Below, in pieces: positions 9,501 to 17,318 of a stretch of DNA of 64,000 nt. The position numbers were made by a program, and so were the translations under genes. The stretch's first letter is position 1. Every line of letters starts with the position of its first letter. The notes under the pieces are model-generated. The model was not told the DNA's origin and did not search any database. It saw nothing but the letters and a program-made list of their open reading frames with translations. This DNA comes from CALDTK01 sp965215215. GTDB taxonomy: Bacteria > Bacteroidota > Bacteroidia > Chitinophagales > Saprospiraceae. The stretch covers positions 1,798,001-1,862,000 of the forward strand of contig OZ244043.1 in NCBI GenBank assembly GCA_965215215.1, given 5' to 3'.

Positions 9501-9795
9501 CTACCACTTTTTTGACAACACGTCTTTGAGCATCCGGATGTCGAGCGCCGTGTCCGCGTACGACTCCCGAGCGGGGCCCCTGCCCCATCCGGTCGTAGAG
9601 CTTCGCGTTCTCCGCCTCCTGTTCCTTGAGGCGCCTGACCTCGGAGGCCTCCATCCCGGCGTACCTCTTGCGCCACCCATAAAATGTGGCCACGGCCACG
9701 CCCAACTCCCGGGGGACCTCGGCGGCGGTACGGCCGCCCTCATTCTCTTTGAGCGCGGAGATGATCCGCGCTTCGGTGAATTTACTCTTCCTCAT
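9501..9795 (-). pseudogene. IS3 transposase OrfA, one frameshift
   Basis: Starts MRKSKFTEARIISALKENE with the helix-turn-helix of IS3 OrfA (VATFYGWRKRYAGMEASEV) and a leucine-zipper-like segment (RRLKEQEAENAKL). The expected ending (ALDIRMLKDVLSKKW) lies in the next frame, so one base was gained or lost in the G/C run near 9570-9590. OrfA binds the element ends in the active transposase. Confidence 0.7.
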
Positions 9796-10339
9796 CGGTT
9801 CGAAATTTAGTCAAGTTCCGAACTATCCGAAAATCTCGTAAGGCTACACCCTCACCGTCGACGACTACGACCGCGAGGGTGCCGCCCACCGCCTGCGCTA
9901 CCCCAACCGCGAGGTCCGCCTGTCGTTCGACCTGCTCATCATGCGCGAGACGCCTTTCAGCAAAACGACTTACCGCGCGTCTTCGCGATCGTGAACGCGA
10001 CCCTCGCCGAGATCCCTCACCCGCACTGGGGCAAGGAGGGCGCCAACACGGAGTACCTCTTCCACGCCACGGTCTGGTTGACGCTACGGCTCGTGGGGGT
10101 ATACATCAAGGCTGAGGTGAGTACGGCGAAGGGTCGCGCCGATGCCGTAGTCGAGACGGCCACCCACCGCTACGCCGTGGAGTTCAAGCTGGATCGCAGC
10201 TTGGCCGAGGCGCTGCGCCAGATCGAGGTGCGCGGCTACCTGCGGCCGTATGCGGACGATGCGCGAACGCGGGCGGCCATCGGGGTGAAGTTCTCGAGCG
10301 AGACGCGGCAGATGCGATGGGCGGTGGGGTGAGTACCTC

Positions 10340-10454
10340 CTACGACGCCTTCTTCGATGCGCTCTGGGAGGCGCTCGCGGATGAGGTGGTTGAGGAAGGT
10401 CGTCTTTCCGGCACCCAGGAAGCCGGTGATAACATGGATGGGAATGCGCGGCAT
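10340..10454 (-). pseudogene. CobW/COG0523 GTPase, N-terminal fragment
   Basis: From ATG 10454 the frame encodes about 37 residues of a CobW-family GTPase (MPRIPIHVITGFLGAGKTTF, then LNHLIRERLPERI) including the P-loop GFLGAGKTT. Homology stops near 10340 where the nuclease fragment from the other strand begins; the frame then runs on as unrelated residues to 10236. COG0523 proteins are metal-chaperone GTPases often controlled by Zur. Its ATG overlaps the stop of the upstream small membrane gene (TGATG), so the two were translated together. Confidence 0.7.
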
Positions 10455-10693
10455 CACGCTAAGTCTCCTTTCAGGCGCCAGAGGTGTGCCCCGATAAGAA
10501 CGGTGGAGCCGCCGTACGTCAGGGTTTCGCCCGCGGGCCAGCCGAGGCGCTCGCCGATGAGTCCGGCGGCGAACGCGGTCCAGGCCAGCGCGAAGACGGC
10601 CCCCGGGCCGGAGCGCCCGACCTGCTGGAGGGCGGCGACTACCGCCCAGGCGCTGAGCGCGAGGAAGACAAGGTCGAGACTGGGCCAGAGCAT
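10454..10693 (-). CDS. Small hydrophobic membrane protein
   Basis: 79 residues with about three membrane segments (LDLVFLALSAWAVVAAL, AVFALAWTAFAAGLI, TYGGSTVLIGAHLW). Starts MLWPSL. No family recognised. The stop overlaps the ATG of the truncated CobW GTPase, which suggests a shared metal-related operon before the truncation. Its start lies within about 10 bases of the junction with the Fur fragment, so its own promoter may be gone. Confidence 0.5.
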   Translation of the reverse strand: MLWPSLDLVFLALSAWAVVAALQQVGRSGPGAVFALAWTAFAAGLIGERLGWPAGETLTYGGSTVLIGAHLWRLKGDLA

Positions 10694-10704
10694 ACCGAGG
10701 GTGC

Positions 10705-10971
10705 CTTCGCACGACCATCTACTGGGTCCTAAATCGATTTTGCGACGACGGCATCGTGCATCGGATCGTGGGCATCGACGGAAATCACTATTTTGCGGTT
10801 TGCGGGAAGTGTGACGACGGAGATTACAAGCACAACCACCTCCATTTTCAGTGCGAGAAGTGCGAGAGAGTCGAATGCCTCGAAGAAGAGTTGAAGTTAA
10901 ATATCCCGATCAATTATCTCGTGAAGCAATTTAACGGCTTGGTATCGGGGGTTTGCTCTAGTTGCAGTTAG
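10705..10971 (+). pseudogene. Fur/Zur-family repressor, C-terminal fragment
   Basis: The frame reads TTIYWVLNRFCDDGIVHRIV, matching the end of the Fur winged helix (recognition helix TIYRVLN), then the dimerisation domain with metal ligands: HYFAVCGKC, HNHLHFQCEKCERVECL and the final CSSC. The first ~45 residues of the DNA-binding domain and the start codon are missing; the junction is near 10700. An ATG at 10756 would make a 71-residue product without the DNA-binding helices. The two Cys-x-x-Cys pairs fit the structural zinc site of Fur-family proteins. Zur versus Fur cannot be decided. Confidence 0.75.
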
Positions 10972-11164
10972 TGCGTTTGCACCAGAGGCCATTAGCGTCT
11001 TCCATCGCCGGAGAATAGTCCCGGGTACCCTACAGCGCGTTGGCCTCCGAACGCTCGGTAAGCCGTTCGTAGCAACACGTCAGCAGGTAGCTAACCACGA
11101 CATCGCACGAAGTACCGATCTGCGCTTATTGTTTTCGCGAAAGCGGCCTGGCGAGGCAAGTCCA

Positions 11165-11533
11165 TCAGGCGCCCACCGGCACCGCGTACGCGTACGCCCA
11201 CCCCACCAGCGCGAACTGCCCGAGCAAACGCCCCCACAGCGCCCAGCGCGGGAGGCCCATGCCGGCGTGCACGTCGAGGAGCATGTTGACGTGCACGAGC
11301 AGGTACAGAACCAGCATACCGATCAGTCCCCATGCCGCAAGCGCCTGCGTGGCGGGGAAGAGCAGGAGTGCTGCCAACACGATCTCGACGGCGCCCGAAA
11401 CGTAAACCAATACCGTGTGCGAAGGCAACCAAAGCGGCACCAGGCGCGTGAAAAACTGCGGGCGCGCAAAGTGCGTGAGCCCGGCCAGTGCGTAGAACAG
11501 GGCCATCGCGTAGAGCCCGAAGGTATACCACAT
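11165..11533 (-). CDS. DoxX-like membrane protein
   Basis: 122 residues with four membrane segments: LYAMALFYALAGLTHF, VLVYVSGAVEIVLAALLLF, ALAAWGLIGMLVLYLLVHV and GRLLGQFALVGWAYAYAV. The early GLTHF and the PxWLP-type segment (LVPLWLPSHTVLVY) are typical of DoxX/MauE-like proteins, whose roles in quinone or sulfur redox chemistry are only partly known. Transcribed divergently from uvrA. Confidence 0.65.
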   Translation of the reverse strand: MWYTFGLYAMALFYALAGLTHFARPQFFTRLVPLWLPSHTVLVYVSGAVEIVLAALLLFPATQALAAWGLIGMLVLYLLVHVNMLLDVHAGMGLPRWALWGRLLGQFALVGWAYAYAVPVGA

Positions 11534-11573
11534 CGTGGCCGAAGATCGGCAAACAAGCCCGGAGGGTCGGGGT

Positions 11574-11580
11574 TACTTTG
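11574..11580 (+). promoter_or_regulatory. Bacteroidota -7 box ahead of uvrA
   Basis: TACTTTG, close to the Bacteroidota -7 consensus TAnnTTTG, 46 bases before the proposed uvrA start. The same heptamer occurs before several other genes in this window. Confidence 0.4.
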
Positions 11581-11626
11581 TGGTGCCCTGGCACCTCCCC
11601 CCTTCTTTTCGGCCAAATTTCGCTAC

Positions 11627-14600
11627 TTGACCAACGTCGCTCCCTCTGCCTTCGATCTCGATACCATTCCGATTCAGTCCGACGAGTACATAGACGTCGT
11701 CGGTGCCGCCGAGCACAACCTCAAAACCATCGACGTCCGCATCCCGCGCGAGCAGCTCGTGGTGATTACGGGGATCTCGGGCTCGGGGAAGTCCTCGCTC
11801 GCCTTCGACACCATCTACGCCGAGGGGCAGCGGCGTTACATGGAGACCTTCGCGAGCTACGCGCGGCAGTTCATGGGCAACCTCGAACGGCCCGAGGTAG
11901 AAAAGATCGACGGCCTGAGTCCGGTCATCTCCATCGAGCAAAAAACGACCTCCAAAAACCCGCGCTCTACGGTGGGTACGGTCACGGAGATCTACGACTT
12001 CCTCCGCCTGCTCTACGCCCGAGCGGGCGATGCTTACAGTTACGAATCCGGTGAGCGGATGGTCCGCTACACCGAGGAGCAGATCCTCGAGACGGTGCTC
12101 GATCAGTTCGACGGCAAGAAGGTCACGCTACTCGCGCCATTGGTGCGCGGCCGCAAGGGCCACTACCGCGAGCTCTTCGAGCAGATGCGCAAGCAGGGCT
12201 ACACCAAGGTGCGCGCGGACGACGACATGCTCGACCTGGAGCCCGGGCTCCAGGTGGATCGCTACAAGGTGCACGACATCGAACTGGTCGTGGACCGGAT
12301 CGTGGCCGGTGAGCGCCGCCGTGACCGCCTGACGCAGAGTCTGCAAACGGCGATGAAGATGGGCAACGGCCTCGTGATGATTCAGGACGTGGAGACCGAC
12401 GAGGTGCTGCCGTTCTCGAAGGCCCTCATGGACCCGAAGACGGGACTCAGCTACGAGGAGCCGAGTCCGAACACCTTCTCCTTCAACTCCCCCTACGGCG
12501 CCTGCCCGGAGTGCCGGGGGCTCGGCGAGGTCAACACCGTCGACCTCGACAAGGTAATGCCGGATAAGAGTTTGAGCATCAACCGGGGCGGCCTCAAGCC
12601 CGTGGGCGACGCGAAGGAGAACACCACCTTCAAGCAGCTGCGCGCTATTGCAAAACACTACAAGTTTACCCTCTCGACCCCGCTGAAGGATATCCCGGAG
12701 CAGGGCCTGAAGACGATCCTGAACGGCGGCGACCGCTCGGTGAAGATGCCGAAGTCGAGCAAGTACGACCAGTCGCAAACCCTCGCCATGGAAGGCTTGG
12801 TGGGGCAGTTGTCGCGCTACTACAACGAGACCACGAGCGAGAAGCTGCGGCAGTGGGCGGAGGAGTACATGGCCTCCGACGTGTGTCCGAGCTGCAAGGG
12901 CTACCGACTGCGCAAGGAGTCGCTCCACTTCAAGCTGGCCGGCATGCACATCGGCGAGCTCGCCCAGCTCGACGTGGTGGCGCTCGCCGAGCGGCTCGAC
13001 GGTATCGAGGACGAGCTGAGCGAGCGGCAGATGCTGATCGCGGGCGACGTGCTCAAGGAGATCAGCTACCGACTCGGCTTCCTGATTCACGTCGGACTCA
13101 CCTACCTCTCGCTCGATCGGAGCTCGAAGACGCTCTCCGGCGGCGAGTCGCAGCGTATCCGGCTGGCGACGCAGATCGGCTCCCAGCTCAGCGGCATCAC
13201 CTACATCCTCGACGAGCCGAGTATCGGGCTCCACCAGCGCGACAACGAGAAGCTGATCGAGGCGCTCCGGCAGCTCAAGGACATCGGCAACTCCGTACTC
13301 GTGGTCGAGCACGACAAGGACATCATGCTCGCCTCCGACTACCTGATCGACCTCGGGCCGGGCGCCGGCACGCACGGCGGTGAGATCGTGGCGGAAGGGG
13401 TACCCAAGGCGTTTTTGCGCAAGCGCGGCGGCTTCGATACGCTGACGGCGAAGTACCTGCGCGACGAGCTACAAATCGAGCTGCCCGAGTACCGACGCTC
13501 CGGCAACGGGCACGAGCTAACCCTGTCGGGCGCCACAGGCCACAACCTGCAGAACGTAAGCATCGCGCTGCCGCTCGGCACCTTCATCTGCGTAACGGGG
13601 GTAAGCGGTAGCGGTAAGAGTTCGTTGATCAACGAGACGCTCTACCCGATTTTGCGGCAGCACTTTTACAAGAGCTTGCAGCGGCCCTTACCCTACAAAA
13701 AGGTGGGTGGACTGGAGCATCTCGACAAGGTCATCGAGATCGATCAAAGTCCGATCGGCCGCACCCCACGAAGTAATCCGGCCACGTACACCGGTGTGTT
13801 TACCGACATCCGCTCGCTGTTTGCCGAGCTGCCGGAATCGAAGATTCGAGGTTACAAGCCGGGACGTTTTTCCTTCAACGTCGAGGGCGGTCGGTGTCCG
13901 GAGTGCAAGGGTTCGGGCCTGCGCGTAATCGAGATGAACTTCCTACCCGACGTGTCGGTGGTTTGCGAGAAGTGCCTCGGACGGCGCTACAACCGCGAGA
14001 CACTCGAAATCCTCTACAAGGGCAAGTCGATCAGCGACGTGCTCGACATGACGGTGGCCGATGCCGCCGGGTTCTTCGAGCACATCCCGAAGATCTCGCG
14101 GCGGATGCGGACGCTCTCCGACGTGGGGCTGGGTTACATCACGCTCGGGCAGCAGGCGACCACGCTTTCCGGCGGGGAGGCGCAGCGCGTGAAGCTGGCC
14201 GAGGAGCTGAGCAAGCGCGATACGGGCAACACGATCTACATCCTCGACGAGCCAACGACCGGACTCCACTTCGAAGACATCCGGCACCTGCTCGCCGTGC
14301 TCGACCGCCTGGTGGCGAAGGGCAACACGGTGGTCGTGATCGAGCACTCGATGGACGTGATCAAGGTGGCGGACTACATCGTGGACGTCGGTCCGGAGGG
14401 CGGCAACGGCGGCGGGGAGATCGTGGCCGAGGGCACCCCCGAGCAGGTAGCCAAGGTGAAGGCCAGCTACACCGGTGGCTTCCTCAGGCGCGACCTGAAG
14501 GCGGGCGGTGTGGTGAAGGGCGTGGAGCCGAAGAAGAAAAAGGCGACGGCCGCGCGACCGAAGGTGGCGAAGAAGGCGCGGAAGCCGCGCAAGGATCCTG

Positions 14601-14695
14601 GAGCCGGGCAGAAGGTGCCCGGGATGGAGGAGGCGGATGCGGATGCGCCGGTGGCTTCGGCGCGGGCGCGGAAGGTGGCTAAGGTGAAGGGGTAG
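11627..14695 (+). CDS. uvrA: UvrABC excinuclease subunit A
   Basis: Damage-recognition ATPase of nucleotide excision repair. Two ABC modules are visible: Walker A GISGSGKSS (Lys near residue 55) and GVSGSGKSS, signatures LSGGESQRIRLA and LSGGEAQRVKLA, and Walker B segments ILDEPSIGLH and ILDEPTTGLH. Zinc modules CPSCKGYRL and CPECKGSGL...CEKCLGRRY are present; the first module keeps only its second CxxC (GACPECRGLG). TTG 11627 is used as start because no ATG is in frame before the conserved YIDVVGAAEHNL; the frame is open far upstream. About 1022 residues against a usual ~940; the extra is a Lys/Ala/Arg-rich tail from about residue 960. Confidence 0.93.
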   Translation: MTNVAPSAFDLDTIPIQSDEYIDVVGAAEHNLKTIDVRIPREQLVVITGISGSGKSSLAFDTIYAEGQRRYMETFASYARQFMGNLERPEVEKIDGLSPVISIEQKTTSKNPRSTVGTVTEIYDFLRLLYARAGDAYSYESGERMVRYTEEQILETVLDQFDGKKVTLLAPLVRGRKGHYRELFEQMRKQGYTKVRADDDMLDLEPGLQVDRYKVHDIELVVDRIVAGERRRDRLTQSLQTAMKMGNGLVMIQDVETDEVLPFSKALMDPKTGLSYEEPSPNTFSFNSPYGACPECRGLGEVNTVDLDKVMPDKSLSINRGGLKPVGDAKENTTFKQLRAIAKHYKFTLSTPLKDIPEQGLKTILNGGDRSVKMPKSSKYDQSQTLAMEGLVGQLSRYYNETTSEKLRQWAEEYMASDVCPSCKGYRLRKESLHFKLAGMHIGELAQLDVVALAERLDGIEDELSERQMLIAGDVLKEISYRLGFLIHVGLTYLSLDRSSKTLSGGESQRIRLATQIGSQLSGITYILDEPSIGLHQRDNEKLIEALRQLKDIGNSVLVVEHDKDIMLASDYLIDLGPGAGTHGGEIVAEGVPKAFLRKRGGFDTLTAKYLRDELQIELPEYRRSGNGHELTLSGATGHNLQNVSIALPLGTFICVTGVSGSGKSSLINETLYPILRQHFYKSLQRPLPYKKVGGLEHLDKVIEIDQSPIGRTPRSNPATYTGVFTDIRSLFAELPESKIRGYKPGRFSFNVEGGRCPECKGSGLRVIEMNFLPDVSVVCEKCLGRRYNRETLEILYKGKSISDVLDMTVADAAGFFEHIPKISRRMRTLSDVGLGYITLGQQATTLSGGEAQRVKLAEELSKRDTGNTIYILDEPTTGLHFEDIRHLLAVLDRLVAKGNTVVVIEHSMDVIKVADYIVDVGPEGGNGGGEIVAEGTPEQVAKVKASYTGGFLRRDLKAGGVVKGVEPKKKKATAARPKVAKKARKPRKDPGAGQKVPGMEEADADAPVASARARKVAKVKG

Positions 14696-14709
14696 GGCGG
14701 TCTAATAGC

Positions 14710-16590
14710 TCACTCGACCACCAACACGCGTCGCGCGAGCACGAGTCCGTCGCGCCTGTACCCAAGAATGATGTAGCTACCCCGCACGTCAGGCGCGGCC
14801 GCGGAGGTTGGGGAAGCGTGAACGCTTACCCGGCGACCGTCCATCGAGAACACACCGATAGACGTGAGCGGCGCGGATGCGGCATCGGTGGCTTCCAGTC
14901 CAACCGGAGCGCCGGGGGCGACGGGATTGGCGCGGAGTCGGTAGGCGGCGAGCGTGGGCTGATCGGCGACCGGCGTTCCTTGAAGCTCGACCGTCACGGA
15001 ATCAGTCACAGAACACCCGGTGGCGTCGGTGACGGCGAAGGCGGAAGTACCGAACGGCACGCCGTCAAAAACACCGCTGTCGTTTGTTTCGCCGCCGAGG
15101 GTGTACGTCAGTCCCTCCCCCGAGGCGTAAACGGTGACGACGTTCGGGGCGTCGGAGGTCGCCTCGGAGACCGTGACCGAGTCGACGGACAGTGGGGCGT
15201 AGGGCGGGGTGGCTAGGTCCAGGTCGTAGACGAACAGCTGGTCGTGCGCCCGCTGAGCGGCGAAGAAATAAGCGCGGCGGCCTGCGACGACGAAGTTGGT
15301 GGGCGAGCCGTTTTCCCCGTCTCTCGTGTCGAACTCGCGCACGAGTCGCGAGCCGGCGGCCGTGCCGTCCGAGCTGTAGAGCTCGTAGTCGAAGTCCTGC
15401 GGCTCGGCGTTCGCGTACCCGCTCAGCAAAAGACTGTCGTTGAAAGCGACTACCTCGGAGGCGTCGTCGAGCTGACCGATAGGACCAGTCTCCGGAATGA
15501 CAAGCTCCGTACCGTCGACACTCGCATTGGTACGGCGAAAACCCTCGCGACCGGTAAAATAGAGGTAGCCATCGAAAACGGTTACGGAGTACGGATCGAG
15601 GAAGAAGTCTTGGCTCGCGTCGCCGAGGGTCTCCGTTCCGGCAACCGTGCCGTCGCTGCGGTGGACCTGGTAGGTTTGCCCACTCGGCGAGTCGAGCTCG
15701 CGGAGGAAGAAGTAGAGCTCGCCTTCGAAGGCGAGCGGGGGGAGGGCACGGTCGAACGGGTCGGTATCGTAGACGCCGAGCTTCTCGACGGAGCCGTTCG
15801 AGCCGTCGGTGGTCCAGAGCGCGATCTCCTGGGCGCTGGGCTCCTCGACGAAGAAGAAAAGGCGGTCGCCAGCGCGCGTGACTGGTCCCCCCGAGCGCAG
15901 CGGGTTGCCCTCCGGATCGGTTACGGACAGGGTCCCGAGCCTGACCGTCGTGTTCGGTGTCGCCCCGAGTCGCACGAGCTCGCGTTCGCCCCGCGTGTCG
16001 TTGTCGCCCCGGGGACCGTTCGCGGCGACGACGACGCCATTGTCGAGTGCGCCCATCCCGATGATCCCGCCGAAGCCGGCCGTGTACAGGATCGGCCCCG
16101 CCTGCCCCGTGAGGGGGTCGACGCGGATGATCTCCGTGTCCGTGGAGCGGTCCTTCTCGTACGCGACGTAGTAGGCACCTTCCCACCGGGTAAGCGCTAC
16201 GATGTCGCCGGGGGCCTCGAAGACGGTGCGCGGCACGAGGTCGGTGGGGGTAAGCGCGCGGATCAAGCGGCCGTCGGGGTAGGCGAGGAGCTCGTCCGTT
16301 TCGATGTCGAAGCGGAATCGGTCGGGGACATCGGGTACTATCTCCACGGCGCCATCGGGTTGGTACCCGTCTAACAAGTAGAGCGCGCCACGCGAATCGT
16401 CCTCGGCGGCCTGATCGTAATAGATCACCCGGTCGCCGCTCGCGGCGATGAGGACGGCTTCCCCGCTGAGCCTAACGGCGGGACAGTTGCCCAGGGCCGG
16501 ATAGATCACCTGCGCGGGGGCAAGCAGTGGGGCGGCGAGGCAACCCGCGGCGACGAGGGCGGTAGAGAATCGGGAGAAGCTTAGAATCAC
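14710..16590 (-). CDS. Exported ELWxxDGT-type beta-propeller protein with C-terminal sorting region
   Basis: 626 residues starting at a GTG. Signal peptide (LVAAGCLAAPLLAPAQ), then repeats that include ALWTTDGSNGSVEKLG, VHRSDGTVAGTETLG and LYSSDGTAAGSRLVREF, close to the ELWxxDGT repeat of bacterial propeller proteins. The last ~80 residues (YRLRANPVAPGAP, then IGVFSMDGRRV, ending RRVLVVE) look like a T9SS type A sorting domain, so it is probably secreted or displayed on the surface. Ligand unknown. Convergent with uvrA, with 14 bases between the two stops. Confidence 0.65.
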   Translation of the reverse strand: MILSFSRFSTALVAAGCLAAPLLAPAQVIYPALGNCPAVRLSGEAVLIAASGDRVIYYDQAAEDDSRGALYLLDGYQPDGAVEIVPDVPDRFRFDIETDELLAYPDGRLIRALTPTDLVPRTVFEAPGDIVALTRWEGAYYVAYEKDRSTDTEIIRVDPLTGQAGPILYTAGFGGIIGMGALDNGVVVAANGPRGDNDTRGERELVRLGATPNTTVRLGTLSVTDPEGNPLRSGGPVTRAGDRLFFFVEEPSAQEIALWTTDGSNGSVEKLGVYDTDPFDRALPPLAFEGELYFFLRELDSPSGQTYQVHRSDGTVAGTETLGDASQDFFLDPYSVTVFDGYLYFTGREGFRRTNASVDGTELVIPETGPIGQLDDASEVVAFNDSLLLSGYANAEPQDFDYELYSSDGTAAGSRLVREFDTRDGENGSPTNFVVAGRRAYFFAAQRAHDQLFVYDLDLATPPYAPLSVDSVTVSEATSDAPNVVTVYASGEGLTYTLGGETNDSGVFDGVPFGTSAFAVTDATGCSVTDSVTVELQGTPVADQPTLAAYRLRANPVAPGAPVGLEATDAASAPLTSIGVFSMDGRRVSVHASPTSAAAPDVRGSYIILGYRRDGLVLARRVLVVE

Positions 16591-16710
16591 GGTCGGCGGT
16601 TTGGAAGAGGTAGTTGAGCTCAGGCCTGTACGTGAAGCCGGGAGCCCGTGTTTCCCGTCGATCGAGTGACGGTGCCGAGGTAATTGCGTCGCGCGCTAAC
16701 CCCGCGTCCG

Positions 16711-16718
16711 TACGTTTG
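16711..16718 (+). promoter_or_regulatory. -7 box very close to the DUF2059 start codon
   Basis: TACGTTTG matches TAnnTTTG exactly and ends 6 bases before ATG 16725, which would place the transcript start at or next to the start codon. Confidence 0.45.
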
Positions 16719-16724
16719 CGCTCT

Positions 16725-17288
16725 ATGAGAAACCTACTTCTACTTAGTTCTTTAGCGTTCGGATCGGTTGTCGCTACCGCGCAGGACACTACCGGTACCG
16801 CTCCCACCGAAGCGCCCCCCGCCGTATCGGCTACGGCCCAGGCCCCGGCCGATACCGCCGCCGCCGAGGTTGCCTCCCCCAGCCACCTCGCCGCCGCCGC
16901 GGAACTGCTCGACGCCATGCAGATCCAACGTACGATCGATGCCACCATCGACGGGATGCTCGCCGCGCAGCTGTCGCAAATGCCCCAGATGCCGGCCGAA
17001 ATGGAGGGCGTGATGCGTGAGTTCTTCACGAAGTACATGAGCTACGACACGCTCCGCGACGATTACGTAGGGATATACGCCTCCGTGTACACGGAGAAGG
17101 AGCTGAAGAAGCTGCGGAAGTTTTACCAGAGTAGTATCGGACAGAAGATGGTGGAGGCCGCCCCCGAAATCACGACCCGCGGCATGACCCTCGGCCAGGA
17201 GGCCGTCGCCGAGCACCTGCCCGAGCTGCAGGAGAAGATCATGGCCCTGATGCAGGAGAGTCAGCCGGGCGGGAGCGGGCACGACTAA
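16725..17288 (+). CDS. DUF2059 exported protein
   Basis: 187 residues: signal peptide (LLLLSSLAFGSVVATAQ), an Ala/Pro/Thr-rich linker to about residue 60, then the DUF2059 helical domain (AAAELLDAMQIQRTIDATID, LRDDYVGIYASVYTEKELKK, LRKFYQSSIGQKMVEAAPEI). DUF2059 occurs in periplasmic proteins of unknown function. ATG 16725 is preferred over upstream in-frame codons because it gives the signal peptide and sits behind a -7 box. The S9 peptidase follows after 30 bases but has its own -7 box. Confidence 0.75.
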   Translation: MRNLLLLSSLAFGSVVATAQDTTGTAPTEAPPAVSATAQAPADTAAAEVASPSHLAAAAELLDAMQIQRTIDATIDGMLAAQLSQMPQMPAEMEGVMREFFTKYMSYDTLRDDYVGIYASVYTEKELKKLRKFYQSSIGQKMVEAAPEITTRGMTLGQEAVAEHLPELQEKIMALMQESQPGGSGHD

Positions 17289-17306
17289 CCGGGCGCCGGA
17301 AGCGAT

Positions 17307-17313
17307 TACTTTG
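17307..17313 (+). promoter_or_regulatory. -7 box just before the S9 peptidase
   Basis: TACTTTG ends 5 bases before ATG 17319. Position suggests a leaderless or nearly leaderless message. Confidence 0.45.
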
Positions 17314-17318
17314 AGCGC

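Larger units (their letters stand above)
8795..9849 (-). mobile_element. Degenerate IS3-family insertion sequence
   Basis: Ends were set from imperfect terminal inverted repeats: TGAAGCCTTACG at the left end (8795) and, reading inwards on the minus strand, TGTAGCCTTACG at the right end, each followed by a similar TTCGGA(C/T)AG(C/T)TC segment. The direct repeat CCT flanks it (8792-8794 and 9850-9852), and removing the element with one CCT re-creates the host reading frame. About 1.05 kb, shorter than full IS3 members, because the start of orfB has been lost. Both transposase frames are on the minus strand. It is probably immobile. Confidence 0.75.
8490..10332 (+). pseudogene. AAA-ATPase/PD-(D/E)XK (DUF1703-type) gene, truncated, IS-split and internally deleted
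   Basis: Three pieces of one family are visible. 8490-8794 encodes the lid region (WYNGYSWGG, LYNPWSLMTYL, SNYWFETGTPTWL, ILFQTGYL). 9853-9990 continues it (TVDDYDREGA, LRYPNREVRLSF) and ends at a TGA after an apparent deletion. 9991-10332 in another frame is the C-terminal nuclease-like domain (TATHRYAVEFKLD, QIEVRGYLRPY, GVKFSSETRQ). The N-terminal ATPase domain with its Walker A is missing. Joining 8794 to 9853 restores GYLTVDDYD exactly. These proteins are usually orphan ATPase-nucleases of unknown role. The gene is certainly inactive. Confidence 0.75.

Noticed and set aside
12128..13375. 415-residue open frame antisense to uvrA
   Set aside because: uvrA carries all expected motifs on the other strand; the antisense translation is Leu/Val/Glu/His-rich noise.
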